Assembly: GCF_027924965.1 (NCBI RefSeq)
Contig: NZ_AP027056.1
Location: 124,001-188,000 of the forward strand
DNA length: 64,000 nt
Reading direction: 5' to 3'
Source: Limnohabitans sp. TEGF004
GTDB lineage: Bacteria > Pseudomonadota > Gammaproteobacteria > Burkholderiales > Burkholderiaceae_C
Each line of letters starts with the position of its first letter. Within the stretch, counting starts at the first letter, position 1. Position numbers and translations under genes: made by a program. Shown here in pieces: positions 19,674 through 31,547 of this stretch. The notes under the pieces are model-generated. The model saw only the letters and a program-made list of their open reading frames with translations. It made no database searches and was not told where the DNA came from.

Positions 19674-20668
19674 GCCTTAGCAGCTTCAGAGGCTGCGTGG
19701 GCCTGCTGGTCTGCGTGATAGCTACTACGCACCATCGCGCCGATGGCTGCATGGCTGAAGCCCATCTCGTAAGCCTTCTGCTCAAACATCTTGAACGTGT
19801 CTGGGTGCACATAGCGGCGCACGGGGATGTGGCTGGTGCTGGGCGCTAAGTATTGGCCGATGGTGAGCATGTCGATGTTGTGGTCGCGCATGTCTTGCAT
19901 CACCTGCAAAATCTCTTCGTCTGTTTCGCCCAAGCCAACCATCAAGCCACTCTTGGTGGGCACGTTGGGGAACAAGTCTTTGAATTTTTTGAGCAAGTTC
20001 AAGCTGAAGGCGTAGTCGCTGCCGGGGCGCGCTTCTTTGTAGAGGCGTGGCACGGTTTCCATGTTGTGGTTCATCACGTCTGGCGGTGCGGCTTTGAGGA
20101 TTTCCAAAGCGCGGTCGTCACGGCCACGGAAGTCGGGCACCAAGATTTCAATTTGTGTTTGCGGTGACAGCTCGCGTGTGCGGCGAATGCAGTCCACAAA
20201 GTGTTGGCTGCCGCCGTCGCGCAAGTCATCGCGGTCCACGCTGGTGATGACGACGTATTTCAGTTTGAGGTCGGCGATGGTTTTGGCCAAGTTCTCTGGC
20301 TCGTTCACGTCGAGCGGGTCAGGGCGGCCGTGGCCCACATCGCAGAAGGGGCAGCGACGAGTGCACTTGTCGCCCATGATCATGAACGTTGCTGTGCCTT
20401 TGCCAAAGCATTCGCCGATGTTGGGGCAGCTGGCTTCTTCGCACACGGTCACCAATTTGTTGGCGCGCAGCACGTCTTTGATTTCATAAAAACGTGTGGA
20501 GGGCGAGCCTGCTTTGACGCGAATCCAATCGGGCTTTTTCAGTACTTCGCTTTGTTCCACTTTCACGGGAATACGTGAGAGTTTGGCGGCCGCTTTTTGC
20601 TTGGCTGATGCGTTGTAGTTTTCGACGGTTTGCGCTTCGCGCACGACATTGTTGTCAGGGGTGGACAT
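19670..20668 (-). CDS. lipA: Lipoyl synthase
   Basis: 332 residues from ATG 20668. It inserts two sulfurs into protein-bound octanoyl groups to make lipoate. Auxiliary cluster cysteines C76, C81 and C87 ([12 protein letters not shown]), radical-SAM cysteines C102, C106 and C109 (CTRRCPFC) and the C-terminal RSSYHAD with the cluster-ligating serine are all present. It is the last gene of the minus-strand unit ybeD-lipB-lipA, 31 bases after lipB; its stop overlaps that of ptsI in a TTAA. Confidence 0.97.
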   Translation of the reverse strand: MSTPDNNVVREAQTVENYNASAKQKAAAKLSRIPVKVEQSEVLKKPDWIRVKAGSPSTRFYEIKDVLRANKLVTVCEEASCPNIGECFGKGTATFMIMGDKCTRRCPFCDVGHGRPDPLDVNEPENLAKTIADLKLKYVVITSVDRDDLRDGGSQHFVDCIRRTRELSPQTQIEILVPDFRGRDDRALEILKAAPPDVMNHNMETVPRLYKEARPGSDYAFSLNLLKKFKDLFPNVPTKSGLMVGLGETDEEILQVMQDMRDHNIDMLTIGQYLAPSTSHIPVRRYVHPDTFKMFEQKAYEMGFSHAAIGAMVRSSYHADQQAHAASEAAKA

Positions 20669-20699
20669 AGCAATCAAGCCTGTGTTGGAGGCCCTGGGT

Positions 20700-21377
20700 T
20701 CAGGGCGCTAAATAGGTAACGAGCTTTTGGCTCAAAACATCAGCGACTTCTTGCCAGCTGACCGATACGCCGATTGTAGAAAGGTCGACGGTCTGCAAGC
20801 CTTGATAGCCGCAGGGGTTGATGCGTTGGTAGGGACTTAGATCCATGGCCACATTCAATGCCACGCCGTGGTACGTGCAATGTCGGCTCACCTTGATGCC
20901 CAGTGCTGCAATTTTTCCAAGACCTGCAAAGTCTGGGTCTTTGCTTGCGTCTTTCTGTGTGCGCTGTGCCAACATGGTGTGGCTGTGTGGATCGTCTAAG
21001 CGCACATAAATGCCAGGAGCGCCAGACACGCGGTGGCCCGTCACGCCGAAGTGGGCCAATGTGCGAATGACAGCCTCTTCGATGCGGTACACATATTCTT
21101 TGACGTAGTAGCCCGTGCGCTTGAGGTCAATCAACGGGTAAGCCACCACTTGGCCCGGGCCGTGAAATGTCACTTGACCACCGCGGTTGGTGGGCACCAC
21201 AGGGATGTCGCCCGGTGCGAGCAAATGGTCTTCATGTCCGGCCAGGCCTTGCGTGAACACGGGTGGGTGCTCGCAAACCCACAGTTCGTCGGGTGTCTCG
21301 GGTGTGCGTGCTGCCGTAAAGTCCTGCATCGCCTGATAGGTGGGCAGGTACGGCACCAAGCCGAGTTGTTGGATCAC
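20700..21377 (-). CDS. lipB: Octanoyl-[ACP]-protein N-octanoyltransferase
   Basis: 225 residues. It moves octanoate from acyl carrier protein to the lipoyl domains of dehydrogenases, the step before Lip[13 protein letters not shown] at 65-76, Lys155 in GLGKIAALG and the nucleophile Cys189 in NPCG are present. A loop of about 20 residues (128-150) between SGAPGIYV and GKIAALG is longer than in E. coli. Overlaps ybeD by four bases. Confidence 0.96.
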   Translation of the reverse strand: MIQQLGLVPYLPTYQAMQDFTAARTPETPDELWVCEHPPVFTQGLAGHEDHLLAPGDIPVVPTNRGGQVTFHGPGQVVAYPLIDLKRTGYYVKEYVYRIEEAVIRTLAHFGVTGHRVSGAPGIYVRLDDPHSHTMLAQRTQKDASKDPDFAGLGKIAALGIKVSRHCTYHGVALNVAMDLSPYQRINPCGYQGLQTVDLSTIGVSVSWQEVADVLSQKLVTYLAP

Positions 21378-21667
21378 AGCACCACTTTCACCAACGGGTG
21401 AGAGGTGAGGGTGCGGTACAACTCATCGAGTTGCTCACGGCTGGTCGCCGTTACGGTGATGGTGACGCCTAAATAATTACCCCCTTTGCTTTCACGCAAC
21501 TCAACGGTGCTAGCGTCAAACGTGGGGTCAAATTGCTCTGCAATGTAAGTCACAGCATGAACGAAGCCGTCGACTTTGGTGCCCATCACTTTGATGGGAA
21601 ATAGGCTTGGATACTCAATCAGCGAGTCTGTGCGAGGGTTTTCTTGGGGTGTGCTGGGACTTGTCAT
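21374..21667 (-). CDS. ybeD: YbeD-like DUF493 protein
   Basis: 97 residues, an ACT-like small fold. [15 protein letters not shown] and [34 protein letters not shown] match the DUF493/YbeD family, whose gene usually sits next to lipB, as here. Function not established. First gene of the lipoate operon, divergent from atpI across 109 bases. Confidence 0.93.
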   Translation of the reverse strand: MTSPSTPQENPRTDSLIEYPSLFPIKVMGTKVDGFVHAVTYIAEQFDPTFDASTVELRESKGGNYLGVTITVTATSREQLDELYRTLTSHPLVKVVL

Positions 21668-21700
21668 GAGCGAAATTATCCTCTTCTTGGTGCGATAGGC

Positions 21701-21729
21701 CTGAAAGCGTATGTGTTATCACGTACAAT
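21701..21729 (+). promoter_or_regulatory. Promoter of the ATP synthase operon
   Basis: CTGAAA at 21701-21706, a 17-base spacer and TACAAT at 21724-21729 (4/6 and 5/6 matches to sigma70 consensus), 48 bases before the atpI start. The same 109-base gap must also hold the promoter of the divergent lipoate operon. Confidence 0.6.
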
Positions 21730-21776
21730 TAGTGGTTCTATATGGGCAAGCGGATGTAACCTGGGCGTAAACAAAC

Positions 21777-22253
21777 ATGACCAGAATACAAGCCGAAGAT
21801 CAAGAAAACGTACAAGACACGTTTGAGCCGTTGACAGCTGAACAAGCTGCCGAGTTGCGCAAACAACAGCCCCTTCTGTCGGTATGGCGGGTGGTTGGAG
21901 TCCAGGCTGTGCTGGGGCTTCTGGTGGCGGTGCTTGTATGGTTTGTGTCGGGGCGGATGGCTGCGGTTTATTCGGCGGTTTATGGTGCCTTGGCGGTGAT
22001 TGTCCCCGCGTCGTTATTTGCACGAGGCTTGACCAGTCGGATCGCTTCTGTGAATGTGAGTGCTGCGGTGTTTGGCTTCTTCCTATGGGAGATGGTCAAA
22101 ATAGGCCTGACGGTGGCAATGCTTTTTGCGGCGCCGCGTTTGGTGAATGATTTGAGCTGGCCTGCCATGTTGGCAGGTCTGATCGTGACAATGAAGGTGT
22201 ATTGGGTAGCGCTTGGCTTTCGCAAAGTGTTTTATCCAGTCGATCCAACTTAA
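21777..22253 (+). CDS. atpI: ATP synthase subunit I
   Basis: 158 residues with four predicted membrane helices after a charged, glutamine-rich N-terminus of ~35 residues. Position at the head of the atp operon and the size identify it as the i subunit, which assists assembly of the c-ring and is not part of the mature enzyme. atpB begins 15 bases later. Confidence 0.88.
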   Translation: MTRIQAEDQENVQDTFEPLTAEQAAELRKQQPLLSVWRVVGVQAVLGLLVAVLVWFVSGRMAAVYSAVYGALAVIVPASLFARGLTSRIASVNVSAAVFGFFLWEMVKIGLTVAMLFAAPRLVNDLSWPAMLAGLIVTMKVYWVALGFRKVFYPVDPT

Positions 22254-22267
22254 AGAAGAGCGAACGA

Positions 22268-23125
22268 ATGTCTGTTGAACATGGTCCGACCGCTGGTGAA
22301 TACATCGTTCACCACCTGACGCATCTGCAAAACAAGCCGATGGCTGGTGTCATTGACTTCTCCGTTTACAACATTGACTCAATTTTTTGGTCTGTGTTGT
22401 TGGGTGTGGTTGCTAGCTTCTTCTTGTGGCGTGCCGCCCGTGGTGCTACTGCTCACGCACCTGGCCGCTTTCAGGCGGCTGTTGAAATCTTGGTTGAGAT
22501 GGTGGATAGCCAAGCCAAGGGCATCATCCACAGTGCCGAGAGTCGCAAGTTGGTGGCTCCTTTGGCTTTAACGGTGTTTGTCTGGATCTTCTTGATGAAC
22601 GCCATGGACTTGTTTCCTGTTGATTTGTTCCCCAAGATTTGGGAAATCATCTACGGCGCGAACGGTGGCGATGCGCACCATGCCTACATGCGTGTCGTGC
22701 CTTCGGCTGATTTGTCCACCACTTTAGGCTTGTCGACTTCTGTTTTGTTGGTCTGTGTGTTCTACAACATCAAGATCAAAGGTATCGGCGGCTGGGTGCA
22801 TGAGTTGTTCTGCGCTCCCTTCGGTGCTCATCCTCTTTTGTGGCCCGTCAACTTCATCATGCAAATGATCGAGTTCGCGGCCAAGACCGTGTCGCATGGC
22901 ATGCGACTGTTCGGTAACATGTACGCAGGCGAATTGGTGTTCATGTTGATCGCCTTGATGGGTGGCGCCGCTGCTGCCACATTACCAGGCATCTTGCTGC
23001 CCATCGGTCACATCATTGCTGGTTCAATCTGGGCCATCTTTCACATCATGATCATCACATTGCAAGCCTTCATCTTCATGATGTTGACGCTGGTGTATGT
23101 GGGTCAAGCGCATGATGCCCACTAA
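22268..23125 (+). CDS. atpB: ATP synthase Fo subunit a
   Basis: 285 residues from ATG 22268, preceded by AAAGAAGAGCGAACG; the longer frame overlaps atpI. Five or six membrane helices. The stretch [11 protein letters not shown] carries the essential arginine facing the c-ring, and the last helices ([21 protein letters not shown]) form the proton half-channels. Confidence 0.96.
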   Translation: MSVEHGPTAGEYIVHHLTHLQNKPMAGVIDFSVYNIDSIFWSVLLGVVASFFLWRAARGATAHAPGRFQAAVEILVEMVDSQAKGIIHSAESRKLVAPLALTVFVWIFLMNAMDLFPVDLFPKIWEIIYGANGGDAHHAYMRVVPSADLSTTLGLSTSVLLVCVFYNIKIKGIGGWVHELFCAPFGAHPLLWPVNFIMQMIEFAAKTVSHGMRLFGNMYAGELVFMLIALMGGAAAATLPGILLPIGHIIAGSIWAIFHIMIITLQAFIFMMLTLVYVGQAHDAH

Positions 23126-23153
23126 AGCGCACTCGTTTTCGGTTTTTTCTTAA

Positions 23154-23435
<282 letters not shown>

Positions 23436-23465
23436 TCTAGCAACTACCAAAAGAAAGGTGTTGCC

Positions 23466-23936
23466 GTGAGTATCAACGCAACCCTGTTCGTCCAGATGAT
23501 CGTATTTGCGGTCTTGGTGTGGTTCACGATGAAATTCGTGTGGCCACCCATCGCAATCGCCCTCGACGAACGTTCAGAAAAAATTGCCCATGGTTTGGCT
23601 GCTGCCGAACATGCCAAGATTGAACTGTCCAACGCGCACAAAGAAGTGGAATTGAAGCTGGCTGAAACCCGCAACGAATCTACCGCTTTGTTGGCTGATG
23701 CAGAGCGTCGTGCCCAACACTTGATCGATGAAGCCAAGGCTCACGCCTCGGATGAAGCGAAAAAGATTGTGGCTGCTGCTCACGCTGAAGCAGCGCAAGA
23801 AGTCGTGAAAGCCCGTGAGCACCTGCGCGAGCAAGTGGCTGCATTGGCTGTCAAAGGCGCCGAGCAGATTCTCCGCAAGGAAGTCAATGCCAGCGTTCAC
23901 GCCGACTTGTTGGGTCGTCTAAAGACTGAGCTGTAA
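23466..23936 (+). CDS. atpF: ATP synthase Fo subunit b
   Basis: 156 residues. One N-terminal membrane helix ([19 protein letters not shown]) followed by a long charged alanine-rich coiled coil that forms the peripheral stalk as a dimer. Normal length. Starts GTG-AGT region at 23466 directly after atpE with GAAAGGTGTTGCC upstream. Confidence 0.95.
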   Translation: MSINATLFVQMIVFAVLVWFTMKFVWPPIAIALDERSEKIAHGLAAAEHAKIELSNAHKEVELKLAETRNESTALLADAERRAQHLIDEAKAHASDEAKKIVAAAHAEAAQEVVKAREHLREQVAALAVKGAEQILRKEVNASVHADLLGRLKTEL

Positions 23937-23945
23937 GAGGACAAC

Positions 23946-24476
23946 ATGGCCGAACTCGCCACCATTGCCCGCCCTTACGCAGAAGCTTTGTTCAAGGCTT
24001 CGGCCGCAGACCTGAGCGGTACCACTGCATGGCTCGATGAGCTTGCAGCGATCGCTGGGAACGCCCAATTGCTGCAATTTGCAGAAGGCCCCAAAGTCAC
24101 TTCAAACCAAGTGTTTGACTTGATCGTTGGTGTTGCCAAATCCAAATTGCCAACTGCTGCGCAAAACTTTTTGCGCGCCGTGATTGACAACGGTCGCTTG
24201 AGCGCATTGCCTGAAGTGGCAACGCAATTCCGTGCCCATGTCAACGCGCAAAGCGGTACGGCAGACGCTGTTGTGTACAGCGCTTTCGACATCGACGCAG
24301 CAGCTTTGGCTGACGTGAAGACTGCTCTCGAAAAGCGTTTTGGCCGCAAACTCAACGTCTCTGTGGCCTTGCAGCCTGAGCTGATTGGCGGTATTCGCGT
24401 GGTGGTGGGCGACGAAGTGTTGGACACTTCTGTCAAAGCCCGTTTAGATCAAATGAAAGTTGCGCTGACGGCTTAA
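23946..24476 (+). CDS. atpH: ATP synthase F1 subunit delta
   Basis: 176 residues. [15 protein letters not shown] at the start and the C-terminal [25 protein letters not shown] are delta (OSCP-like) signatures. It ties the peripheral stalk to the top of F1. Starts nine bases after atpF with GAGGACAAC upstream. Confidence 0.95.
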   Translation: MAELATIARPYAEALFKASAADLSGTTAWLDELAAIAGNAQLLQFAEGPKVTSNQVFDLIVGVAKSKLPTAAQNFLRAVIDNGRLSALPEVATQFRAHVNAQSGTADAVVYSAFDIDAAALADVKTALEKRFGRKLNVSVALQPELIGGIRVVVGDEVLDTSVKARLDQMKVALTA

Positions 24477-24512
24477 TGCCTGTTAGCCCTAACAAGAAAG
24501 AAGGAAAGAGTC

Positions 24513-26051
24513 ATGCAACTCAATCCAGCAGAAATCTCTGAGCTGATTAAGAGCCGTATCGAAGGTTTGGGCACTGATGCCAACGTTCGTAATCAAGGCA
24601 CCGTTTTGTCGGTGACTGACGGTATCGTTCGCGTGCACGGTCTGTCAGACGCGATGCAAGGCGAAATGTTGGAATTCCCCAACAATACATTCGGTCTGGC
24701 CCTGAACCTCGAGCGCGACTCGGTCGGCGCCGTGATCTTGGGTGAGTACGAGCACATCTCTGAAGGTGACGTTGTCAAATGTACAGGTCGCATTTTGGAA
24801 GTGCCAGTCGGCCCTGAACTCATTGGCCGCGTGGTGAACGCTTTGGGTCAGCCTATCGACGGCAAAGGCCCAATCAACGCCAAGATGACCGACGTGATCG
24901 AAAAGGTTGCACCTGGCGTTATCGCTCGCGAATCTGTGAGCCAACCGATGCAAACCGGTCTCAAGTCTGTTGACTCCATGGTGCCAGTTGGCCGTGGTCA
25001 ACGTGAATTGATCATTGGTGACCGCCAAACTGGTAAGACGGCTGTCGCGATCGACGCCATCATCAACCAAAAGGGTCAAAACATGACCTGCGTTTACGTC
25101 GCGATTGGCCAAAAAGCCTCGTCGATCAAAAACGTGGTTCGCGCTTTGGAGCAAGCTGGCGCGATGGAGTACACCATCGTTGTGGCCGCTTCTGCTTCTG
25201 AATCTGCAGCGATGCAATACGTGTCAGCCTACTCAGGTTGCACGATGGGCGAATACTTCCGCGACCGTGGCGAAGACGCCTTGATCGTGTATGACGATTT
25301 GTCTAAGCAAGCTGTGGCTTACCGTCAAGTGTCTTTGCTGTTGCGTCGCCCACCAGGCCGCGAAGCTTACCCTGGCGACGTGTTCTATCTCCACAGCCGT
25401 TTGCTCGAGCGCGCTGCCCGCGTGAATGCCGACTACGTCGAAGCCTTCACCAAAGGCGCTGTCAAAGGCAAAACTGGTTCATTGACTGCATTGCCAATCA
25501 TTGAAACCCAAGCCGGTGACGTGTCTGCTTTCGTGCCAACCAACGTGATTTCGATCACTGACGGTCAAATCTTCTTGGAAACCTCGTTGTTCAACGCTGG
25601 TATCCGTCCTGCGATTAATGCTGGTATTTCAGTGTCTCGCGTGGGTGGTGCAGCGCAAACGAAATTGATCAAGAACTTGTCCGGTGGTATCCGTACCGAC
25701 TTGGCTCAGTACCGTGAATTGGCAGCGTTTGCCCAGTTCGCTTCTGACCTCGACGAAGCCACACGTAAACAGCTCGACCGCGGTGCTCGCGTGACTGAAT
25801 TGCTCAAGCAAGCTCAGTACAGCCCACAGTCCATCAGCATCATGGGTGCAACCCTGTTTGCTGTGAACAAAGGCTACATGGACGACATCGAAGTCAAGCA
25901 AGTCCTGCACTTTGAATACGAAATGCATGCTTACCTCAAAGACAAGCACGCTAAGTTGTTGGCCAAACTTGAAGCCGACAAAGCCATGGACAAAGAGGCT
26001 GAAGCCGAAATGACCGAAGCTTTGAACGCGTTCAAGAAAACCTTCGCTTAA
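24513..26051 (+). CDS. atpA: ATP synthase F1 subunit alpha
   Basis: 512 residues. Non-catalytic nucleotide-binding subunit with GDRQTGKT at 169-176 and the catalytic arginine finger in [11 protein letters not shown]. Length and sequence are normal. AAAGAAGGAAAGAGTC precedes the ATG. Confidence 0.98.
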   Translation: MQLNPAEISELIKSRIEGLGTDANVRNQGTVLSVTDGIVRVHGLSDAMQGEMLEFPNNTFGLALNLERDSVGAVILGEYEHISEGDVVKCTGRILEVPVGPELIGRVVNALGQPIDGKGPINAKMTDVIEKVAPGVIARESVSQPMQTGLKSVDSMVPVGRGQRELIIGDRQTGKTAVAIDAIINQKGQNMTCVYVAIGQKASSIKNVVRALEQAGAMEYTIVVAASASESAAMQYVSAYSGCTMGEYFRDRGEDALIVYDDLSKQAVAYRQVSLLLRRPPGREAYPGDVFYLHSRLLERAARVNADYVEAFTKGAVKGKTGSLTALPIIETQAGDVSAFVPTNVISITDGQIFLETSLFNAGIRPAINAGISVSRVGGAAQTKLIKNLSGGIRTDLAQYRELAAFAQFASDLDEATRKQLDRGARVTELLKQAQYSPQSISIMGATLFAVNKGYMDDIEVKQVLHFEYEMHAYLKDKHAKLLAKLEADKAMDKEAEAEMTEALNAFKKTFA

Positions 26052-26077
26052 TTCCTACCTGACACAAGGAGCCTCAA

Positions 26078-26944
26078 ATGGCAGCAGGTAAGGAAATTCG
26101 CGGCAAGATCAAATCGGTGGAAAACACCAAGAAGATCACCAAAGCCATGGAAATGGTCGCCGCGTCTAAGATGCGTAAGGCGCAAGAGCGCATGCGTGCG
26201 GCTCGCCCTTACAGCGAGAAGATTCGTCACGTCGCGGCTAACCTCGGCAAGGCCAACCCTGAGTACGTTCACCCCTTCATGGAAGTGAACCACGCTAAGG
26301 ACGTGGGCTTTATCGTGGTGACCACAGACAAAGGCTTGTGCGGCGGTCTCAACACCAACGTGTTGCGTATGTTGTCGAACAAGCTGAAAGATTTGCAAAC
26401 CGAAGGTCACAAAGCGCAAGCCGTGGCCATCGGTAATAAGGGTCTGGGCTTTTTGGGTCGTTCGGGTGTCAAAGTTGTGTCGCACGCGACGCAGCTGGGT
26501 GACACCCCTCACCTCGACAAACTCATTGGCCCCGTCAAGGTGTTGTTGGATGCGTATGTCAACGGCGAGATCAATTCGGTCCAGCTGTGCTACACACGTT
26601 TCATCAACACCATGAAGCAAGAGTCTGTGGTTGAGCAACTTCTGCCCTTGTCGGCCGAAGTGCTGAAAACGCACGAAGTGCACAGCACTTGGGACTACAT
26701 CTACGAACCTGACGCACAAACCGTCATCGACGAATTGTTGCTACGCTACGTAGAAGCTATGGTGTATCAAGCCGTGGCTGAAAGTATGGCGTCCGAGCAA
26801 TCGGCCCGTATGGTTGCGATGAAGTCTGCGACCGACAACGCTGGGAACGTGATCAACGAACTCAAACTGGTTTACAACAAGACGCGTCAAGCGGCGATTA
26901 CGAAAGAACTTTCGGAAATCGTTGCAGGTGCGGCTGCTGTCTGA
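26078..26944 (+). CDS. atpG: ATP synthase F1 subunit gamma
   Basis: 288 residues. The N-terminal helix ([28 protein letters not shown]) and C-terminal helix ([22 protein letters not shown], quoted in part) form the rotating central shaft. [11 protein letters not shown] marks the Rossmann-like part. ACAAGGAGCCTCAA precedes the ATG. Confidence 0.97.
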   Translation: MAAGKEIRGKIKSVENTKKITKAMEMVAASKMRKAQERMRAARPYSEKIRHVAANLGKANPEYVHPFMEVNHAKDVGFIVVTTDKGLCGGLNTNVLRMLSNKLKDLQTEGHKAQAVAIGNKGLGFLGRSGVKVVSHATQLGDTPHLDKLIGPVKVLLDAYVNGEINSVQLCYTRFINTMKQESVVEQLLPLSAEVLKTHEVHSTWDYIYEPDAQTVIDELLLRYVEAMVYQAVAESMASEQSARMVAMKSATDNAGNVINELKLVYNKTRQAAITKELSEIVAGAAAV

Positions 26945-26950
26945 TTTTAA

Positions 26951-28369
<1,419 letters not shown>

Positions 28370-28377
28370 GAGATCCT

Positions 28378-28794
28378 ATGAGTACCATCCACGTAGATGT
28401 CGTCAGCGCAGAAGAGTTGATCTTCTCCGGCGAAGCCACTTTTGTGGCTTTGCCAGGCGAGGCGGGCGAGCTCGGTATTTATCCGCGCCACACGCCGCTG
28501 ATTTCACGCATCCGTCCCGGTTCGGTGCGCATTCACACAGCTGATGGTGGTGAAGAGTTTGTTTTCGTAGCAGGTGGCATTCTTGAAGTGCAACCTGACT
28601 GCGTCACCGTCATGTCTGACACCGCTGTGCGCGGCAAAGATATGGACGAAGAAAAAGCAAACGCAGCCAAACTCGCAGCTGAAGAAGCCGTTAAGAACGC
28701 AAAATCAGATGTTGATATGGCCCGTGCTCGCTCAGAGCTGACCATCCTGGCTGCTGAATTGTCGGCCTTGCGCCGCTACCGCGCTCACAAGTAA
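28378..28794 (+). CDS. atpC: ATP synthase F1 subunit epsilon
   Basis: 138 residues: an N-terminal beta-sandwich ([32 protein letters not shown]) and a C-terminal helical hairpin that can block rotation in the reverse direction. Last gene of the operon; a terminator follows. Confidence 0.97.
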   Translation: MSTIHVDVVSAEELIFSGEATFVALPGEAGELGIYPRHTPLISRIRPGSVRIHTADGGEEFVFVAGGILEVQPDCVTVMSDTAVRGKDMDEEKANAAKLAAEEAVKNAKSDVDMARARSELTILAAELSALRRYRAHK

Positions 28795-28815
28795 TTGCTG
28801 TGCGCGTCAGCGTCC

Positions 28816-28847
28816 AAAAGCCCCTGCCGCACGGTCGGGGCTTTTTT
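28816..28847 (+). terminator. Intrinsic terminator of the atp operon
   Basis: AAAAGCCCC pairs with GGGGCTTTT around a loop that itself can pair (CCG/CGG), then a T run. It lies 21 bases after the atpC stop. Confidence 0.88.
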
Positions 28848-28881
28848 ATTGCCTGTTCTAAAAACATGGACAATTTGAACC

Positions 28882-29331
28882 ATGCCTAAAGCCAAACTCC
28901 GAGCTGCCACTGTGGGTGGCACAGCAGACGCCATCGAAAACCAGTTTTATGAAGCCTTGCAAACAGGTGACATAGAAAAGCTCATGGGCTGTTGGGCTGA
29001 CGAAGACGACATCGTGTGCGTCCACCCAGGCGGGCCACGCTTGATTGGCAGCGCTAGCATCCGTGCCGCGTTTGAAGCCATGTTTGCCAACGGCACCATT
29101 GCAGCACGACCTGAGCATATTTGCAAAGTTGAGTCGCTCACCAGTGCCATGCACAACGTGATTGAGCGCGTGGCCTTGCTCACCACAGATGGCACACAAG
29201 AGGCCGTTGTGGTCGCGACCAACGTGTATCAGCGAACGGCACAGGGATGGCGCATGGTGGCGCATCACGCCAGCCCAGGCACTGCGCCCACACACGCAGA
29301 AGCACACGAAGCGCCACAGGTCTTACATTGA
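28882..29331 (+). CDS. NTF2-like (SnoaL/DUF4440-type) protein
   Basis: 149 residues. An N-terminal helix IENQFYEALQTGDIEKLMGCWADED followed by VCVHPGGPRLIGSASIRAAF and the final strand GWRMVAHHASPG is the cone-shaped NTF2 fold pattern. Such proteins are often isomerases, small-molecule binders or stress-related proteins; the ligand cannot be inferred. The stop is overlapped by the likely TTG start of the YheT-like hydrolase. Confidence 0.82.
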   Translation: MPKAKLRAATVGGTADAIENQFYEALQTGDIEKLMGCWADEDDIVCVHPGGPRLIGSASIRAAFEAMFANGTIAARPEHICKVESLTSAMHNVIERVALLTTDGTQEAVVVATNVYQRTAQGWRMVAHHASPGTAPTHAEAHEAPQVLH

Positions 29332-30308
29332 TTTGGGATTACCACGCGCCTTGGTGGCTGCCTGGCGGAAACCTACAAACGATTTATTCCGCCAAGTTTG
29401 CGCGTCGTTACACAGGCGCAAAACCGTGCTGGGCGCGTGAACGATGGGACACGCCAGACGGCGACTTTGTTGATGTGGACTGGCGCAGCGATGACGCTGT
29501 GCTGGCAGAACATGCCCCACTGCTGGTGCTTTTTCACGGTCTAGAAGGTTCATCGAGCAGCCACTATGCCCAGGCTTTCGCGCAAGAAGCGCAGGCGCGA
29601 GGATGGCACATGGCCGTTCCGCACTTCAGGGGATGCAGTGGTGAAATCAATTGGACGCCGCGTGCCTACCACTCCGGTGATTTTGAAGAAATAGGCTGGA
29701 TGCTTCAGCGCTTTCACCAACACCACCGAGGTCCGATTTTTGCGGTTGGTATTTCTCTGGGCGGCAATGCGCTCATGCGCTGGGCGGGGGAAATGGGCCA
29801 CACGGCAACGCAGGTTGTGAATGGCATAGCGTCCGTGTGCTCACCCATCGACTTATGTGCAAGCGGTCATGCCATTGACACTGGATTTAACAAAGCTGTT
29901 TATGCGCGCATGTTTCTAGCCACCATGAAGCCGCGTGCCATGCAAAAACTAGAACAATTCCCTGGCCTGTTTGATCCGCAAATGTTAATGGCGGCAAACA
30001 CCCTTTACGCATTTGACGATGTGTTCACGGCGCCGCTGCACGGGTTCAGAGGCACTGATGACTATTGGGACCGAGCCAGTGCCAAACCTGGGCTGACACG
30101 GGTTCGAGTTCCTGCGTTGGTGCTGAATGCTCGCAACGACCCCTTCATTCCAGCCAGTTGCTTGCCCACCCAGGGTCACGTCAGCGATCAAGTCACCCTT
30201 TGGCAGCCAGAGGCTGGGGGGCATGTCGGCTTTGCTTCAGGTAAATTCCCCGGTGATTTGAAAGAAATGCCTTGGGCCGTGACGGAATGGATGACACAGC
30301 ATGGATGA
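29328..30308 (+). CDS. YheT-family alpha/beta hydrolase
   Basis: 326 residues if read from TTG 29328, which overlaps the previous stop (TTGA); upstream in-frame codons lie inside the neighbour and do not resemble the family. The protein begins with the family pattern WLPGGNLQTIY, then LFHGLEGSSSS, the nucleophile elbow GISLGGNAL, NARNDPFIP with the acid and GGHVGF with the histidine. YheT/ABHD1-3-type enzymes are serine hydrolases, probably esterases on lipid-like substrates. The start choice is the least certain part. Confidence 0.87.
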   Translation: MIWDYHAPWWLPGGNLQTIYSAKFARRYTGAKPCWARERWDTPDGDFVDVDWRSDDAVLAEHAPLLVLFHGLEGSSSSHYAQAFAQEAQARGWHMAVPHFRGCSGEINWTPRAYHSGDFEEIGWMLQRFHQHHRGPIFAVGISLGGNALMRWAGEMGHTATQVVNGIASVCSPIDLCASGHAIDTGFNKAVYARMFLATMKPRAMQKLEQFPGLFDPQMLMAANTLYAFDDVFTAPLHGFRGTDDYWDRASAKPGLTRVRVPALVLNARNDPFIPASCLPTQGHVSDQVTLWQPEAGGHVGFASGKFPGDLKEMPWAVTEWMTQHG

Positions 30309-30840
30309 CCTCGTTCAACAAGCCATGGCCAAATGGCCCAATGTTCCAGACTGCTACGGTTGGTTGGGGCTAGATGCACGCGGCGACTGGTACATGCGCG
30401 ATGACCAAACGCAAGCTTTAGGCACCTTTACCCAAAGCAAAGGTTCGCGCCTGCAACATGAAAAGCTCATCGCATTCATTGCCCGAAACTACGCTAGCGA
30501 TAAGCAAGGGCATTGGTATTTTCAAAACGGCCCACAGCGCGTGTATGTAGAACTAGAGGCCACGCCTTGGGTCTGGCGTCTACAGCCAGACGGTACGATT
30601 CATGCGCACACGGGCATGCCTGTGCGGATGCAGCGCTGCATCATGGACGAACATGGACGTGTGTACCTTGACACCGAGCAAGGCTTTGGCTTGCTGCACA
30701 CCCAAGACGTGGTGCAAGCTGCCGACTTAGTCGAGGCTGGCTTATGGGTGCCTCAGGCAGTGCCGGCTCGTGAACTGCCCAAACGCTTTGGCTATGTACG
30801 CAGTCCACAGCAAAGTGCGGTAGCCCAAGTTAAGACGTAA
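30301..30840 (+). CDS. Conserved beta-proteobacterial protein of unknown function (DUF2946/DUF2944-type family, number uncertain)
   Basis: 179 residues, soluble, no signal peptide. MDDLVQQAMAKWPNVPDCYG, GDWYMRD, HWYFQNGPQRVYVELEATP and HTGMPV are strongly conserved in homologues I recall from Burkholderiales, but I cannot name a function and the DUF number is from memory. It overlaps the end of the YheT-like gene by eight bases, so the three genes from 28882 form one translation-coupled unit. Confidence 0.75.
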   Translation: MDDLVQQAMAKWPNVPDCYGWLGLDARGDWYMRDDQTQALGTFTQSKGSRLQHEKLIAFIARNYASDKQGHWYFQNGPQRVYVELEATPWVWRLQPDGTIHAHTGMPVRMQRCIMDEHGRVYLDTEQGFGLLHTQDVVQAADLVEAGLWVPQAVPARELPKRFGYVRSPQQSAVAQVKT

Positions 30841-30869
30841 AAAAACCGGCTTACTTGAGCCGGTTTTTT
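30840..30869. terminator. Bidirectional terminator
   Basis: AAAAAACCGGCT-tacttg-AGCCGGTTTTTT, perfect 12-bp stem with A/T tails, between convergent genes. Confidence 0.88.
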
Positions 30870-30884
30870 ACAAGAAGCGAAAGC

Positions 30885-31391
30885 TTATTTGCCTTCGGGC
30901 TTCTTAGGTTCTGTGAACTTCGCACCAGCTGCATTGGCCATGTAAACCACGCCACGGCCAATTTCGAAATCTTCAAAATCACCGCCGCCTTGAGGGCCCA
31001 TAGCGCCCTTGCCCTTGAGCGCAGAAGTCAACAAGGCGTCATAGCCTTTGCCGATGCGAGCACCCCATGCACCAGCGTCGCCAAACTTAGGTGCACCTGC
31101 TGCGCCCGTAGCGTGGCAAGCCGAGCACTGGGCTTTGAACACGTCCTCACCACTGCGCGCTGCGCGGTTGGCATCTTTGATCTCAACTGCGCCCACTTTT
31201 TGAATACGAGCTGCAACTGCCTCTGGCTCGTTGGAAGAGCCAGCTTGTGGCTTGTTGCCAGAAGTCACATAGGCCACCAAGCCAATGATGATGAACACAG
31301 GCAGCACAAAAGAATACAAGACAGCCAACAAAAGCTGCTTAGGAGTTTTGATAGGACCTGTGTGGTCTTCTTCGTGGTGTTGGTTGCTCAT
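30885..31391 (-). CDS. Membrane-anchored cytochrome c5-family protein
   Basis: 168 residues. Cytoplasmic N-terminus with HHEEDH, one membrane helix (~21-43), then a class I cytochrome c domain: CSACH at 89-93, PKFGDAGAWGARIGKGYDAL, the methionine ligand likely in GKGAMGPQGG and a C-terminal helix VVYMANAAG. This fits cytochrome c5, an inner-membrane-tethered periplasmic electron carrier to oxidases. It is a single-gene unit whose start is divergent from tRNA-Arg. Confidence 0.9.
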   Translation of the reverse strand: MSNQHHEEDHTGPIKTPKQLLLAVLYSFVLPVFIIIGLVAYVTSGNKPQAGSSNEPEAVAARIQKVGAVEIKDANRAARSGEDVFKAQCSACHATGAAGAPKFGDAGAWGARIGKGYDALLTSALKGKGAMGPQGGGDFEDFEIGRGVVYMANAAGAKFTEPKKPEGK

Positions 31392-31467
31392 TTTTAAATC
31401 CTGTAAGAGGGGCTCTAGAATTGACAGAGATTATAGCGGGGCGCCTACAATGCCAAGTCACAAAAGC

Positions 31468-31543
31468 GCGGCTGTAGCTCAGTGGATAGAGTATTGGCCT
31501 CCGAAGCCAAGGGTCGTGGGTTCGATCCCCGCCAGCCGCACCA
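31468..31543 (+). tRNA. tRNA-Arg (anticodon CCG)
   Basis: 76 bases including an encoded CCA end. Acceptor stem GCGGCTG / CAGCCGC, D arm AGCTCAGTGGATAGAG, anticodon stem TTGGC / GCCAA with loop CTCCGAA (anticodon CCG at 31501-31503, reading CGG), T arm GTGGGTTCGATCCCC. It lies between the cytochrome c5 gene and rsmI. I saw no duplicated 3' end nearby that would mark an integrated element. Confidence 0.96.
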
Positions 31544-31547
31544 GCTT

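Noticed and set aside
31468-31543. tRNA-Arg as an integration site
   Set aside because: No integrase, no repeat of the tRNA 3' end and no foreign genes follow; rsmI starts a normal housekeeping run.
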